From JBDOQU01 sp039839375 (GTDB lineage: Bacteria > Pseudomonadota > Alphaproteobacteria > DSM-16000 > Inquilinaceae): 64,000 nt of DNA. The position numbers were made by a program, and so were the translations under genes. The stretch lies in assembly GCF_039839375.1 (NCBI RefSeq), contig NZ_JBDOQU010000002.1, forward strand, positions 361,783-425,782, read 5' to 3'. Positions 33,867-42,957 of the stretch are shown here, in pieces. Position 1 is the first letter of the stretch; each line of letters begins with the position of its first letter. The notes under the pieces are model-generated. The model worked only from the letters and a program-made list of their open reading frames with translations, was not told where the DNA came from and searched no databases.

Positions 33867-34227
33867 CACGGCTCCTCGAATTTGGAATAGGAGTATACAC
33901 GTTTTGTTCTGACACCGCAATATAATGGCTCCTTCGTTCTTCCGAGACGCAACATGTTGCGGCGTCGGGAGTGCGCTGCCCCGCGCAGCCGGTCGGATGC
34001 GTTGTGCATACGGCGGCCGTCACTCCCAGCCATGTCCTTCCCTTGTCAGGCGCGCAGCTCATCGACACCGCGACAGGCTGACCGTCGGCAACATTGGAGG
34101 CGGAGTCAGGGCAAGGCGGCGCATCGAGACACGCGTGCGGCGGACCGCGGGTGCTGGACAAGGATTAATTTGTAAGGTTCACCTCCTACGTCACCAGCCA
34201 TGGAGTTCCCAAGATGGATCTGATGCC
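33867..34227. promoter_or_regulatory. Gene-free divergent promoter region
   Basis: About 360 bases between the divergent MBL and SNase genes. It must hold the promoter of the ubiquitin-like operon; an AT-rich stretch sits at about 33890-33925 (TATACACGTTTTGTT and AATATAATGG). No gene or clear dyad was seen. Confidence 0.45.
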
Positions 34228-34665
34228 ATGAGGCAATTGTGGATTCTCACCATCGTCCTTGCGTTCGCCACTCCAGCCCTTGCCGATACGCGGGTTGTAG
34301 ACGGCGACACGCTTGACATCGATGGCGAACGGATCCGCTTATGGGGCATTGACGCTCCGGAGCGCGATCAGATCTGTTTCGTAGATGGAGAGCCCGCACG
34401 GATCGGTATTATCGCCGCTGACGTCCTCGCAGAATTCATCGATGACGTTCGACCGGATTGCACTCCCATCGACACTGACCCCTACGGAAGAACCGTGGCG
34501 CAATGCAGCGTCGACGGATCTGATCTCGGGTCGATGATGGTCCAGGTCGGCCTAGCTTGGGATTGGCCTCGATACAGCGGCGAGTATTACGCGTTTGAGC
34601 AGGAAAGCGCCCGTCGGAACGACCTAGGGGTCTGGCACTGGGGATGCGAGTGGCATCGGTCCTGA
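34228..34665 (+). CDS. Secreted SNase-like (thermonuclease) protein
   Basis: A 145-residue exported nuclease-like protein: signal peptide of about 19 residues, then an SNase OB-fold with VVDGDTLDIDGERIRLWGIDAPE, which contains the Arg and Asp/Glu residues of the staphylococcal nuclease active site, and DPYGRTVAQC with a second Arg. Activity on nucleic acid is likely but not proved by sequence. The upstream extension of the frame is non-coding. It stands just outside the ubiquitin-like operon in the divergent direction. Confidence 0.85.
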   Translation: MRQLWILTIVLAFATPALADTRVVDGDTLDIDGERIRLWGIDAPERDQICFVDGEPARIGIIAADVLAEFIDDVRPDCTPIDTDPYGRTVAQCSVDGSDLGSMMVQVGLAWDWPRYSGEYYAFEQESARRNDLGVWHWGCEWHRS

Positions 34666-34804
34666 TCCTGCTGACGTCGTGAAGACGCAAAACGGGCTTA
34701 ACTCCGAATAGCCGATGGCGCTCGGTTGACCCTCCGCTAGGTCCGGCTCAACCATGCGATGCTGGCGGTGCTCAAGGGCGCTTCGCATCGGCGAGGAGGT
34801 TGGG

Positions 34805-35854
34805 ATGGCCATCATATTGGACGTCGGCGAAGAATATCTCCTCGGCTCAACCGTCAGAATTGCCGTCTATGTCGAATTTGGGGACCCGCCCGTCAGGCTC
34901 CCGAACAATCCAAGCTATCGCATCCTCCGTAGTGGCGAGCGAATCTATACCCCTACCTCGGATAGCGGACCAATCGAGCTGAAGCCTGGCGGGCATCTCG
35001 TGGTCTGGCTTTGGGACCAACGGAACGAACAGGCCGCTCGCGTCGATGCCGGTGAATATGCCTGCCGTCTGCTTACGGCTGATGTGGGCGAACGGGAGCG
35101 GTCATTCAGGATCAAGGCCCCAAGACGTTGGCTTTCATCTCTTAAGGCCAGTAGCAAATGGGCTGCACGCGCCTGCGGTGTCGCGGGACCATTTACATGC
35201 TTCTTTGAGCCCGTTACCGGCGCCGTTATCTCAGCAAGCGGTGTTGCCCTTACCGCGCTGGAAAAGGATCCCCCGTCCGATAGTTTTTCGGAACTTGTGA
35301 AGGTCGGCGATCTCCTCCAGGACATCCGCGCACAGGTTCCGGATTACGATCGTCATATCGAGGGCGCTGAGGAGCATTATCCGGGAATGAGCGAATTCGC
35401 GACCCGGATGGCCGAAATTCATGACTACACCACGGCCATCCGGATAACGATCGAACGGCTTCAGGGCGCTGAACTGGCCGATGCCGAAGAACACGTATTC
35501 CGGCAATCCGAAAGACTGCAGGAACTATGCATGGAGGCTCAGGGCGCCTTTCTATTTCTGGAGAACTCGAACATCGCAGATGCCTTTCCTGCGGATGGCA
35601 TCGATAGGCAAGGCGCGATCAACGCCGCACGTGAATCTCTGGGACGATGGATACCCCGACCGCTCGCGTCAGAATATTTCGATGGGGGCATGTTTGAAAC
35701 CGCAGCATTTCTGGGTACCGACCTACCGGAACGGCTGAACAGGCAGACTTTATCGGTGATGACGCTCCAACTACTGCGCTTCAGCGATCAACTCGCCGCA
35801 ATAGCCGATATGCCCCTTGAGATGATCTCCGACATGGCGGGAATGCCTGCTTGA
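34805..35854 (+). CDS. Hypothetical protein (349 aa)
   Basis: Not recognised. The first 110 or so residues look beta-rich (VRIAVYVEFG, GGHLVVWLWDQRN, GEYACRLLTADVGE), suggesting an Ig-like or sandwich domain. A hydrophobic stretch (about 118-150, including AGPFTCFFEPVTGAVISAS) could be a membrane helix pair, and the remainder is acidic and helical. GAGGAGG precedes ATG 34805. It stands alone on the + strand between the SNase and the AAA genes, and a defence or stress role is only a guess from the setting. Confidence 0.75.
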   Translation: MAIILDVGEEYLLGSTVRIAVYVEFGDPPVRLPNNPSYRILRSGERIYTPTSDSGPIELKPGGHLVVWLWDQRNEQAARVDAGEYACRLLTADVGERERSFRIKAPRRWLSSLKASSKWAARACGVAGPFTCFFEPVTGAVISASGVALTALEKDPPSDSFSELVKVGDLLQDIRAQVPDYDRHIEGAEEHYPGMSEFATRMAEIHDYTTAIRITIERLQGAELADAEEHVFRQSERLQELCMEAQGAFLFLENSNIADAFPADGIDRQGAINAARESLGRWIPRPLASEYFDGGMFETAAFLGTDLPERLNRQTLSVMTLQLLRFSDQLAAIADMPLEMISDMAGMPA

Positions 35855-35870
35855 TGGCTCGCTGTGCTCG

Positions 35871-37463
35871 CTACTGAGCCGTCCGCATCCTCTCGCGGAA
35901 ATCGAGGACGCCCTCAACAAGACGTTGCAGACGCCGAATGGAGCCTCCAGGCCAGCTCCGACGTAGCGCGCAGAGCTCCTCGCCTGTGAGCGGCAGCGCC
36001 CATCGATCGTCCAGAGAGCGATCACGAACGACACCGATCAAGAGACGTGCAGCCAACGCCGGGAGGTGCTCGACGCCTGGCTCGGGAAACATGATCAGCC
36101 GACATCGATCCCGTAGCGGGGCAGAGAGTCCCTCGAGGCTGTTTGCGGTGGCGAGCCAGATCACATGCGACAGGTCAACCGCGCTCTCGATATAGGGATC
36201 CCGCCATACCTCCGCCGATTGTCGTTCGAGCAGGCCGAGCAGTGCGTCAAGTGCGCTCCCATTATGCTTGGACGTCCCGACTTTCTCGATCTCATCAAGA
36301 ATGATGCCCGGTGATGCGCACTTGAAGCGCTGGATCAGCGTCACGGGAATTGATGGCTCTCCTGACGACCATCGCCTGGCCGTGCCCGCGATCGAGGAAT
36401 CGGAAACGCCGCCGCAGGAGTAGATTTCCTGGGGAACGCCGAGCGCCTTAAACAGCTCTGCAGCGAACCGTGTTTTCCCGCATCCCGGCGGCCCTACGAA
36501 GATCGTGGGGCGCAGGAATACATGAGACCGGGATGACAGCTCCGTCAGGATCGTCTGAACGATGTCCGTGGCATAAGGAAACTCCTCGTAGAGCCGAACT
36601 GCGGTCGACCTGATATCCGGCACGGGAACGAGCGGCAGATGCTTGTTGACGACATCCCCAAACTCCCTCGCGACCCTCTTGCCTTCCGAACTGTCCTTGT
36701 TGCCGAGTTCACGAAAGACGATGACGCCTCGCTGCCTTTTGACACCTTCCCGTGAGCGGCTGGAGGATGGCTTGTCTTGATGAGGGTCGGTCGGAGCCTC
36801 GATCAGTTTCTGGTCAATGCCATCGCCTTCAATCTTTGCGATCTGACGCTCGTTCTCCTCGCATCCTTCAATGATATCGTAGATGAGATCGCGGCCGGTC
36901 CTCCCGACGTAGTCACGCACGTCAGCGTATAACCAATGCCCTCTTAAATGTTCATCGTTTAAGACCAGAAGATGATGTGATGCTACAAACAGCCATCCAA
37001 GAGCCTGCGAGCAGTAGTCGAACGCTTCGCCATTTGCTTGCTTCGATGGTCCGACCGTCAACGATACCGTTTCTGCCGCGACAATGGCCGCACTTTCGCG
37101 ACAACCCGATGCTGCCGCGTAATAGTCGCATCGTAGTGCGAAGATTTTCGAAGGGGCGTCGTCTAAGGAACGGACCTGACTGAAGAACTGCGAGGCATTC
37201 CGAAAATCGTTCTCTCTCGGCGCCATGGTGAGAGGGCCGAGGATATCCTTTAAGCCCGTTCTCTCGGCAGTCTCCTCGCTGACACGCGTGAGCACCCGTT
37301 CCGCAAATTCCGCGGCATCTGCTTCGATGCAGTCGCCGAAGAACGGCATGCCGAGGAGGAGTTCTGGGAGGCTGGGCAGATGGCGTCCTTCAATGGCAGC
37401 AGTGGAGCGGCGCGAAAAAAGTCGCTTGCGCCGCCCCCAGGCCGTTTCTCCCCTCTTAGGCAT
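35871..37463 (-). CDS. AAA+ ATPase (Lon-like AAA module)
   Basis: A 530-residue protein. The N-terminal 270 residues are unassigned; the C-terminal part is an AAA+ module with Walker A GPPGCGKT at 324-331, Walker B GIILDEIEK at 386-394, sensor-1 Asn441 (LATAN) and arginine-finger-like LRDRCR at about 450-455. The layout resembles the ATPase part of Lon without a protease domain. The ATG at 37463 has GGGGAG upstream and the gene overlaps the small gene before it by eight bases. A degraded fragment of a homologous 3' end lies at 49685-49733. Confidence 0.87.
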   Translation of the reverse strand: MPKRGETAWGRRKRLFSRRSTAAIEGRHLPSLPELLLGMPFFGDCIEADAAEFAERVLTRVSEETAERTGLKDILGPLTMAPRENDFRNASQFFSQVRSLDDAPSKIFALRCDYYAAASGCRESAAIVAAETVSLTVGPSKQANGEAFDYCSQALGWLFVASHHLLVLNDEHLRGHWLYADVRDYVGRTGRDLIYDIIEGCEENERQIAKIEGDGIDQKLIEAPTDPHQDKPSSSRSREGVKRQRGVIVFRELGNKDSSEGKRVAREFGDVVNKHLPLVPVPDIRSTAVRLYEEFPYATDIVQTILTELSSRSHVFLRPTIFVGPPGCGKTRFAAELFKALGVPQEIYSCGGVSDSSIAGTARRWSSGEPSIPVTLIQRFKCASPGIILDEIEKVGTSKHNGSALDALLGLLERQSAEVWRDPYIESAVDLSHVIWLATANSLEGLSAPLRDRCRLIMFPEPGVEHLPALAARLLIGVVRDRSLDDRWALPLTGEELCALRRSWPGGSIRRLQRLVEGVLDFRERMRTAQ

Positions 37464-37794
37464 CGGACGCTCCCCGATGCTCAAGTGGCCTTCCAAGCAG
37501 ATAGAACCTGCTCAGCGTTCGTGCCCAGCCCAACTTCGGTGCGACCGCCCACAGTTCCGAGGTAACCGAACACCGACCCACTAATTTCGGATGACCCGTT
37601 ACGGCGCCGATCAGACATGCCGCAGGGCGTGCTGTAAGTGCGTAATCGCTGATGATCGGCGCGTCGGCCAAATCCTTCTCAGTCGGCGCCTCGCCGTTGC
37701 GGATACGTCTTAGATCCGCCACCAGACGTTCGAGAGCATTGATGTCGTGCTCGATATCGCCGTGAAAACCGTTCTCTGTGGCCACGATGGTCAT
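37456..37794 (-). CDS. Small hypothetical protein coupled to the AAA gene
   Basis: A 112-residue protein with a helical N-terminal half (DINALERLVADLRRIRNGEAP), a hydrophobic middle and a basic C-terminus. No catalytic motif was seen. It may be a DUF6634-type protein, from memory of similar neighbourhoods, with low certainty. Its stop overlaps the ATPase start by eight bases, so the two are likely made together. Confidence 0.65.
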   Translation of the reverse strand: MTIVATENGFHGDIEHDINALERLVADLRRIRNGEAPTEKDLADAPIISDYALTARPAACLIGAVTGHPKLVGRCSVTSELWAVAPKLGWARTLSRFYLLGRPLEHRGASDA

Positions 37795-37854
37795 GACAAC
37801 ATTCCTCTATCGGCGCCCCTGGGAGGAGCGCAGGTTCAAGTCGAGAAAGGAGAA

Positions 37855-38514
37855 TCAGGGGTGAGAGCGCCGGACGAGCGTTTCAGGACCGATCGGCGCA
37901 TCCTCGAGATCGATGAGGACGAACCGTCGGAGCGCAAGCCCAGCGACCGCGGCCATCGGATCTGGAACGTGACGGAAGGCGTGAAGGCAATCAGCGAGCG
38001 GCGTGGGTCCATTCTCATCCAGCACGGCCAAAAATCGCACACGGTCGCCAAGTGAAAGGGATGTTCCCGTGTAGCCGAGAAGCTCCTTCACGTTCGAAAG
38101 CCGTGGCTCAGCGCGGATGAACGACTCGTCGACCTGCTCATAATCCACGTCCGCGTCGGATGCGCCCGAGCCAGCGACGGCTCCGTCGCCCATCGCGTCC
38201 AGTAGCGTTCGGGAACCATCGATTCGCACTACCTCGAAATCGGGGACATGAAGATGTGCGTTTCCCGCGCTGCCGATGAACCAGACCGCACGGGGCAGGC
38301 AGCGCCAGGAGACGATGTCCCGATCCAGATCCAGTAGGCATCCGAGATCTCGGGAGAGTTGGCGGCGGAACAACGGCGCGCCCGCATTCCGCATAGTCCC
38401 CGAAGGCGCAAAACGACGCCTGCGCGCTTCGGCGACGGTTCGTTTGAGAACCTGTCGTTCGAGATCGACGGCGGCGATACAAGGATTTCTTGAGGTACGA
38501 ACTACCGATGACAT
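37855..38514 (-). CDS. Hypothetical protein with a weak TnsA-endonuclease-like segment
   Basis: A 219-residue protein. The segment SRDLGCLLDLDRDIVSWRC followed by HVPDFEVVRIDG resembles the N-terminal endonuclease fold of TnsA, where a Glu, the Asp of PDF and a downstream Q/E-x-K form the active site. Here only the Asp is evident; the Glu and Lys positions look replaced (LLDAM), so cleavage activity is doubtful. The C-terminal 100 residues are acidic, then helical. ATG 38514 has GGAGG upstream. It is co-oriented with the AAA pair 60 bases downstream. Confidence 0.55.
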   Translation of the reverse strand: MSSVVRTSRNPCIAAVDLERQVLKRTVAEARRRRFAPSGTMRNAGAPLFRRQLSRDLGCLLDLDRDIVSWRCLPRAVWFIGSAGNAHLHVPDFEVVRIDGSRTLLDAMGDGAVAGSGASDADVDYEQVDESFIRAEPRLSNVKELLGYTGTSLSLGDRVRFLAVLDENGPTPLADCLHAFRHVPDPMAAVAGLALRRFVLIDLEDAPIGPETLVRRSHP

Positions 38515-38760
38515 GACGCTGACCTCCGCCCGGCACATGGCCGGAGCAGTTCACCCTGAACGAATGATGGGGATCAGATCAGCGTATCAAGAAGCGCACG
38601 CGGCCGACTTCCGGGACAAGCCGGGAAGGCGGGAGAGGGTATGTGCGAGTCTGAAACATGACATGAGAACAAATATCGAACATTGGGTTGGATGTCAACC
38701 ACGATTTGATTCGCTGCGAACCGTGGTGGAGACCGTGGTCAGTTGCGTACACTACGGCCG

Positions 38761-39324
38761 ATGACGGCGGGCAGCGAAGTCGTCGAGGACTACGGCCATG
38801 TCGGGCTGACACTCAGGGCTCATCCCCTCAGTTTTCTGCGCGAAGGCCTTCGGCACCGACGCATCGTCACCTGTGAGGAGGCCATGGCCGCGCGCGACGG
38901 TTGCTGGCCGGAGTTGGCGGGCATCGTTCTCGTTCGCCAGCGCCCGGACAGCGCCAAGGGGATCATGTTCGTCGCGCTGGAGGATGAGATTGGTATCGCC
39001 AATCTCGTGGTCTGGGCGAAGGTGTTCGAGGCGAACCGGCGCGCCGTCTTGTCGGCCAGCATGATGGCGGTGCGCATCCAGCGCGAGGGAGACGTCGTCC
39101 ATCTGGTCGCCCAGCGCATCACGGACCTCTCGGCCGACCTCGCCAGCATGGGCAGCCGAGACATGACCTTTCCCGTGCCGTATGGCCGAGGCTACCAGGT
39201 CAGGAACGGCGGCTCGTGCCCTGATCCGTATGAACTGCCGCCGAAGGGCCTGCGCACACGCGACATCTACATACCCGACCTTCACATCGACACCATCAAG
39301 GTGAAGGCGCGGAACGTTCATTGA
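38761..39324 (+). pseudogene. dnaE2: 3' fragment of error-prone DNA polymerase dnaE2
   Basis: The 187 residues match only the last part of DnaE2 (ImuC): EVVEDYGHVGLTLRAHPLSFL, then the OB-fold segment GIVLVRQRPDSAKGIMFVALEDE and NLVVWAKVFE, and the usual C-terminal DLHIDTIKVKARN. The polymerase and PHP domains (about 900 residues) are absent, as are imuA and imuB. It is therefore a stranded fragment of a mutasome cassette. Confidence 0.88.
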
Positions 39325-39381
39325 TCAGCACTCGATCTGTGGAAGCGGGATGACCCAGGCCATCCCGCTTCTTTTGACCCG

Positions 39382-39636
39382 TCAGTTCCTGCGGACACGC
39401 CGACGCTGCTCGGCCTCCAGCTCCAGCCGGGCCACCAGCACCCTGAAATAGGCCACAACCTCGGCGACGATCGCGGCGGCCAAATCGTCAGGCCGCCGAT
39501 CATTCACGAGTTGCTGGACAACTTCTGATGGCGTCGCGCTCTCTCGGCGCGCGATCTCCTCAAAACCATCCCAAACCATGGGATGGATGGAGATCTGCTC
39601 CGGCCCTGTGGCCAGCATGAGAGTGAATGTTTTCAT
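39382..39636 (-). CDS. Small protein, possible ribbon-helix-helix regulator
   Basis: An 84-residue protein with an N-terminal strand (FTLMLATGPEQISIHPMVW), a helix-turn-helix-like region (DGFEEIARRESATPSEVVQQLV) consistent with the RHH_4 type, and a long C-terminal helix rich in Arg and Glu. GGAGG precedes ATG 39636. It may be a relic of an antitoxin or plasmid-type regulator; no toxin partner was found. Confidence 0.6.
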   Translation of the reverse strand: MKTFTLMLATGPEQISIHPMVWDGFEEIARRESATPSEVVQQLVNDRRPDDLAAAIVAEVVAYFRVLVARLELEAEQRRRVRRN

Positions 39637-39983
39637 TGATGCCTCCGATTGGAGCGGGCGAATTTGCCCGCTCCTCATCGAAGGCCGAGGCGGTTAGGCG
39701 CTCTAGGCAGAAGCCTCATGAGAGCGTAGCCACGGGCTGATCGTCGGCGAGGCTCTTCGCACGCGCCGGAGCAGCGACGCAATCGGCGGTCACGTGGGGC
39801 GGCCGCGGTCGCGCAACGCATCAACCGCTTCAGGCACTGGTCAGAATCCTCACGGTGGAGCATTCAAGCCATACAAACTACTTCAGAGGCAATGTGAACT
39901 TAATGTTTTGTTCGCTCCTCGATTCTAGTTCTTGCGTACAAAAGCCATTCTCCGATCGAGCAAACAGCAAGGGTAGAATTTCC
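39637..39983. other. Gene-free interval
   Basis: About 350 bases between the small regulator and the CoiA-like frame. No frame with ribosome site or motif was seen. The second half (about 39870-39980) is AT-richer and could hold a promoter for the + strand gene. Confidence 0.4.
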
Positions 39984-40760
39984 ATGCGCGCGGCGCTCCA
40001 TCCTAGTGCTGATCGAAAGATCAATGCCGAGGCCTACGAACGCGAAATTGGCCACCGATCTGTCGATCGTAGTATATCCGATGATCGGCGCAAGGCGCGA
40101 TGCCCGTACTGCCTTCAACGCCTCGCCGTCCGTGCAGCCACGACGCAGCGATCCGCTCACTTTGCTCATCCCAGTGACGGTGGATTCTGCCCCAGCAAAA
40201 AACCGGCGGGTGAACCTTATCTCGATTTGACACCGACAAACCCAGACCCAGGTGCGGCGCGCTCACTCAAGCGCGCCTTCAAAAGAAATTGGGTTAAGCA
40301 TTATCGTCGCTTGGAAGCGATGGTCCCGTTTTTGAGCGTTAGGGAGTTTCTATCTCTACTGGACGAGGCGGACGAAAAACAGATTTGGGGTCACGTCGGC
40401 CTGGAGGAGCGTTGGATCCCATATATTCTCGTTTTGCTGGCGGACTTCCCCCCGTATACCAGCAGGCAAAAAGACGGGAAGCCCGCGCGGATTTACTGGT
40501 TCCGCTTTTGGTTCGGCTCGAAAATCACCGAGATTGGCCAACTTTGGATCTAAGCAACCGAACCCGTCATGCTCTTCCGAGCTTCGTTCGTTGCTCCGAA
40601 GAGGCGGAAGGCACGACCTCACTTCTCAGACATTAACGATCATTGCCCCATTCCGATACCACTGGACTTCCTAGAGGAACCAGCAGAAGAACCGCACATC
40701 TTCATCATTCGAGAAGTTGATCAGTGGTTTGCTCGCCACCCAACGTTTGCCGCTGATTGA
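39984..40760 (+). pseudogene. CoiA-like zinc-ribbon protein interrupted by an in-frame stop
   Basis: The frame from ATG 39984 encodes a putative zinc ribbon (RCPYCLQRLAVRA, SAHFAHPSDGGFC) like the N-terminal domain of CoiA-type proteins, then a helical domain with WVKHYRRLEAMVPFLSVREF. It stops at TAA 40551-40553, but the same frame reopens at once and runs to 40760 with ordinary coding character (MLFRASFVAPKRRKARP, then IREVDQWFARHP), with no ribosome site before the second part. A single nonsense mutation best explains this. Two separate short proteins are possible but less likely. It overlaps the next gene tail to tail. Confidence 0.6.
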
Positions 40761-41238
40761 GGGCGATGCACAGATGGGATGCGGCCTCATTAGCGTCGAA
40801 CTGTGCGTCGAAAGCGACGCGAAAATCGGGAACGATCCGCCGCTTCTTCAGCGCTGTCGCGGCTACCTCGATCTCCGCGAGCAAGTCATCGTAGCTTGGT
40901 GCCACGTGAACACACCAGATCGAGACTCCCAGCAAACGATTCTGAATCTCATCGACGGTTTCAGCTATGGCGCCTTGTTCAGCCCAAGATTCAAGGAGGT
41001 TCCGTTCATAGCGCTCATGATCGAACCATTTACCAATTTTGATGGCGAGGGCTTCAGGAGAGCAAGGTAACGACAAATAGTCGTATGAACCATCCTCGAT
41101 GCCACCCGGCATTACCCAACCCTCGATGATCAAGAATTGCTCACCATGAGAGTTATCGGAAACGTCTCGTTTTGATCTGCCTAAAATGTAAGCTTTGCTA
41201 CTGTCAAATAATAATCCGGATGAATTCTGCGTATGCAT
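40705..41238 (-). CDS. Hypothetical protein (177 aa)
   Basis: Not recognised. The protein is acidic and mixed alpha/beta, with short hydrophobic strands (EQFLIIEGWVMPGG, LGVSIWCVHVAPSYDDLL) and no membrane helix. Base composition is lower in GC than the neighbours, suggesting foreign origin. Its last 56 bases overlap the end of the interrupted gene on the other strand. Confidence 0.55.
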   Translation of the reverse strand: MHTQNSSGLLFDSSKAYILGRSKRDVSDNSHGEQFLIIEGWVMPGGIEDGSYDYLSLPCSPEALAIKIGKWFDHERYERNLLESWAEQGAIAETVDEIQNRLLGVSIWCVHVAPSYDDLLAEIEVAATALKKRRIVPDFRVAFDAQFDANEAASHLCIALNQRQTLGGEQTTDQLLE

Positions 41239-41623
41239 CGCCGTTGCTTTCAGTAGCCGTTAGCTCAGATGCTATCCATCATTCAAACGCTGACGCATGA
41301 CACAAGAGGATATGCGATAATGTTGAAACGAACAAAATCGGAGCCGTGATCATCAACGGTTTTGACGGTGAAGAATCGGGGTTTACTACTCGAACGGCAG
41401 CCATGATGCGCCAGAGCTTCCGGCTAGACTGGAGGTGAGATTGATCTCTGCGGGCGAGCAATCTGCCAGAGTGACCTGAAATATTAATTGCGGCGGAAAC
41501 GTCGTTTCGGGAGCGGCGGTGAAGCAATCCATTCGAGCCTCCCGCACATATCGCCGCCTGTTGTAGTAGACGCGTCGGCCGCACGGCATGTGTTGCCGCC
41601 GGTATCGGCACGAGATTGCATCT
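41239..41623. other. Gene-free interval before tniQ
   Basis: About 385 bases of moderate GC. No convincing gene. If an upstream tniA/tniB pair existed here, it has been removed; no terminal inverted repeat of a Tn7-like or Tn5053-like element could be found by eye. Confidence 0.4.
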
Positions 41624-42595
41624 ATGGGCCTTTTGGACAGCAAGAATATCCCCCGGCTACCAATCCGCTGCGAGCCGATACCCGGAGAGAGCTTCAACGG
41701 GTTTATCGCACGGCTGGCGGAGGCCAATCTCTTCGATAAGGTCTCCTGGGTTGCCGAGGTGGCCAAAGTCCGATTTCCCCAAGTCTGGTACTCCGACGAC
41801 GACATCGAGCGATTTTCCAGAGTCGCGGGCATCGAGTTCTCCGCCCTTAGGGCGATGGCGCCGAATCAGCCACGGCAGAAGAGAGACGTCTCCGTATCCA
41901 CATCTCTCGGCCACGATGTGCCCGTAGATTTATTTGCGCGGAATGTCAGGCGAGTTTGTCCGCGATGTTTACAGGAATCCCCGCATCATCGAGCCATCTG
42001 GGATTTACGGTTCGTGCGTTCATGCATGGATCACGGCAATCGCCTGTTAGCGGGTTGCCCGCAGTGCGGGAGGTTTCTCGATTGGCGGACGAGATCAGTG
42101 CAATTGTGCAACTGCAACTTCCCGCTTACCGATGAGGACCTTTCAACGTGGATGCCCCCGGTACCCGTCGGAACCATCAAGGGACCTCGCTATCTGCAGG
42201 CCATGCTCCACGGCATTGAGCAACCAATTCCCAACCTTCTTGTCGGCCTCGATTTTGACGAGACCTACGACCTACTCTGGCGCTTCGGCTACTTCGGCAG
42301 CAACCGCTCAACCTTCAACCTCGACGATTCAGTAAAGCCTGAGGTCGAGATCTGGCTCACTCGCGGACTGGAACTGCTCTCGAAGGAGGCGATGGACTTG
42401 CAGCGCATCTTGATGAGGCGTGCGACCAGCACCCGAGGAGGTGCAAAGAAAAAGGAATTCGCGCTCCTCACCAAAGTGCAGGCCGCACTGAAAGAGATGA
42501 GTCCGCGAGCAGCGCCTCTTGAGGAAGTCGTGGGTGCGGTGTTGAGCGGACTTGTCAGCCCGGAAGGCAACTCAACCCGCGAGGTGGTCGTCTAA
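41624..42595 (+). CDS. tniQ: TniQ-family transposition protein (orphan)
   Basis: A 323-residue TniQ protein, the target-selection subunit of Tn7-like and Tn5053-like transposons. It shows the family start PGESFNGFIARLAEANLFD, then a zinc-finger region VCPRCLQESPHHRAIWDLRF with RSCMDHGNRLLAGCPQCGRFLDW, and a divergent helical C-terminus. No transposase or AAA adaptor (TniA/TnsB, TniB/TnsC) gene is adjacent. The ATG at 41624 was chosen for the fit of the family start; an ATG at 41588 is also in frame. Probably a relic or a domesticated protein. Confidence 0.85.
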   Translation: MGLLDSKNIPRLPIRCEPIPGESFNGFIARLAEANLFDKVSWVAEVAKVRFPQVWYSDDDIERFSRVAGIEFSALRAMAPNQPRQKRDVSVSTSLGHDVPVDLFARNVRRVCPRCLQESPHHRAIWDLRFVRSCMDHGNRLLAGCPQCGRFLDWRTRSVQLCNCNFPLTDEDLSTWMPPVPVGTIKGPRYLQAMLHGIEQPIPNLLVGLDFDETYDLLWRFGYFGSNRSTFNLDDSVKPEVEIWLTRGLELLSKEAMDLQRILMRRATSTRGGAKKKEFALLTKVQAALKEMSPRAAPLEEVVGAVLSGLVSPEGNSTREVVV

Positions 42596-42957
42596 AGCCG
42601 CCGAATCCGGTCTTCGTTTGGACCTGCGAAAGCAGATGTCAACAATTCTGGCACGACTTGCTGAGAAGTACATCAATCCTGGCAAAGACAACCGGTTTTT
42701 ATGGCACGCGGAAACCCTGTATCAATGGGTTAGCGAATGTTTTAGACCACGTTATCTGACAACGTACAGGCACGTGCATGCTTCGTTGGCATAGATCGGT
42801 TGGCGTCGAGACAGCGGTGAGTATTTCGAGCAGAAGGCGCCCGCCGCAACAGCCGCGAGGCCCGGATAGGGACGCGAATGGCGTCGACGCTGGCCATCCT
42901 GACAATCTTTGAATACACGCTACGGGGCCTAATCTCTGGTAGCTGGGATAGGCGTTG
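42596..42957. other. Gene-free interval between tniQ and the LysR gene
   Basis: About 360 bases. Short open frames on both strands show no motif. The junction between accessory debris and the catabolic cluster lies here or just before. An upstream promoter for the LysR gene is expected near 42900. Confidence 0.4.

Noticed and set aside
1..42595. Integrase, complete transposase, plasmid replication or conjugation genes that would explain the island.
   Set aside because: None could be recognised in any frame; only TniQ and fragments remain, so no element boundary is claimed.
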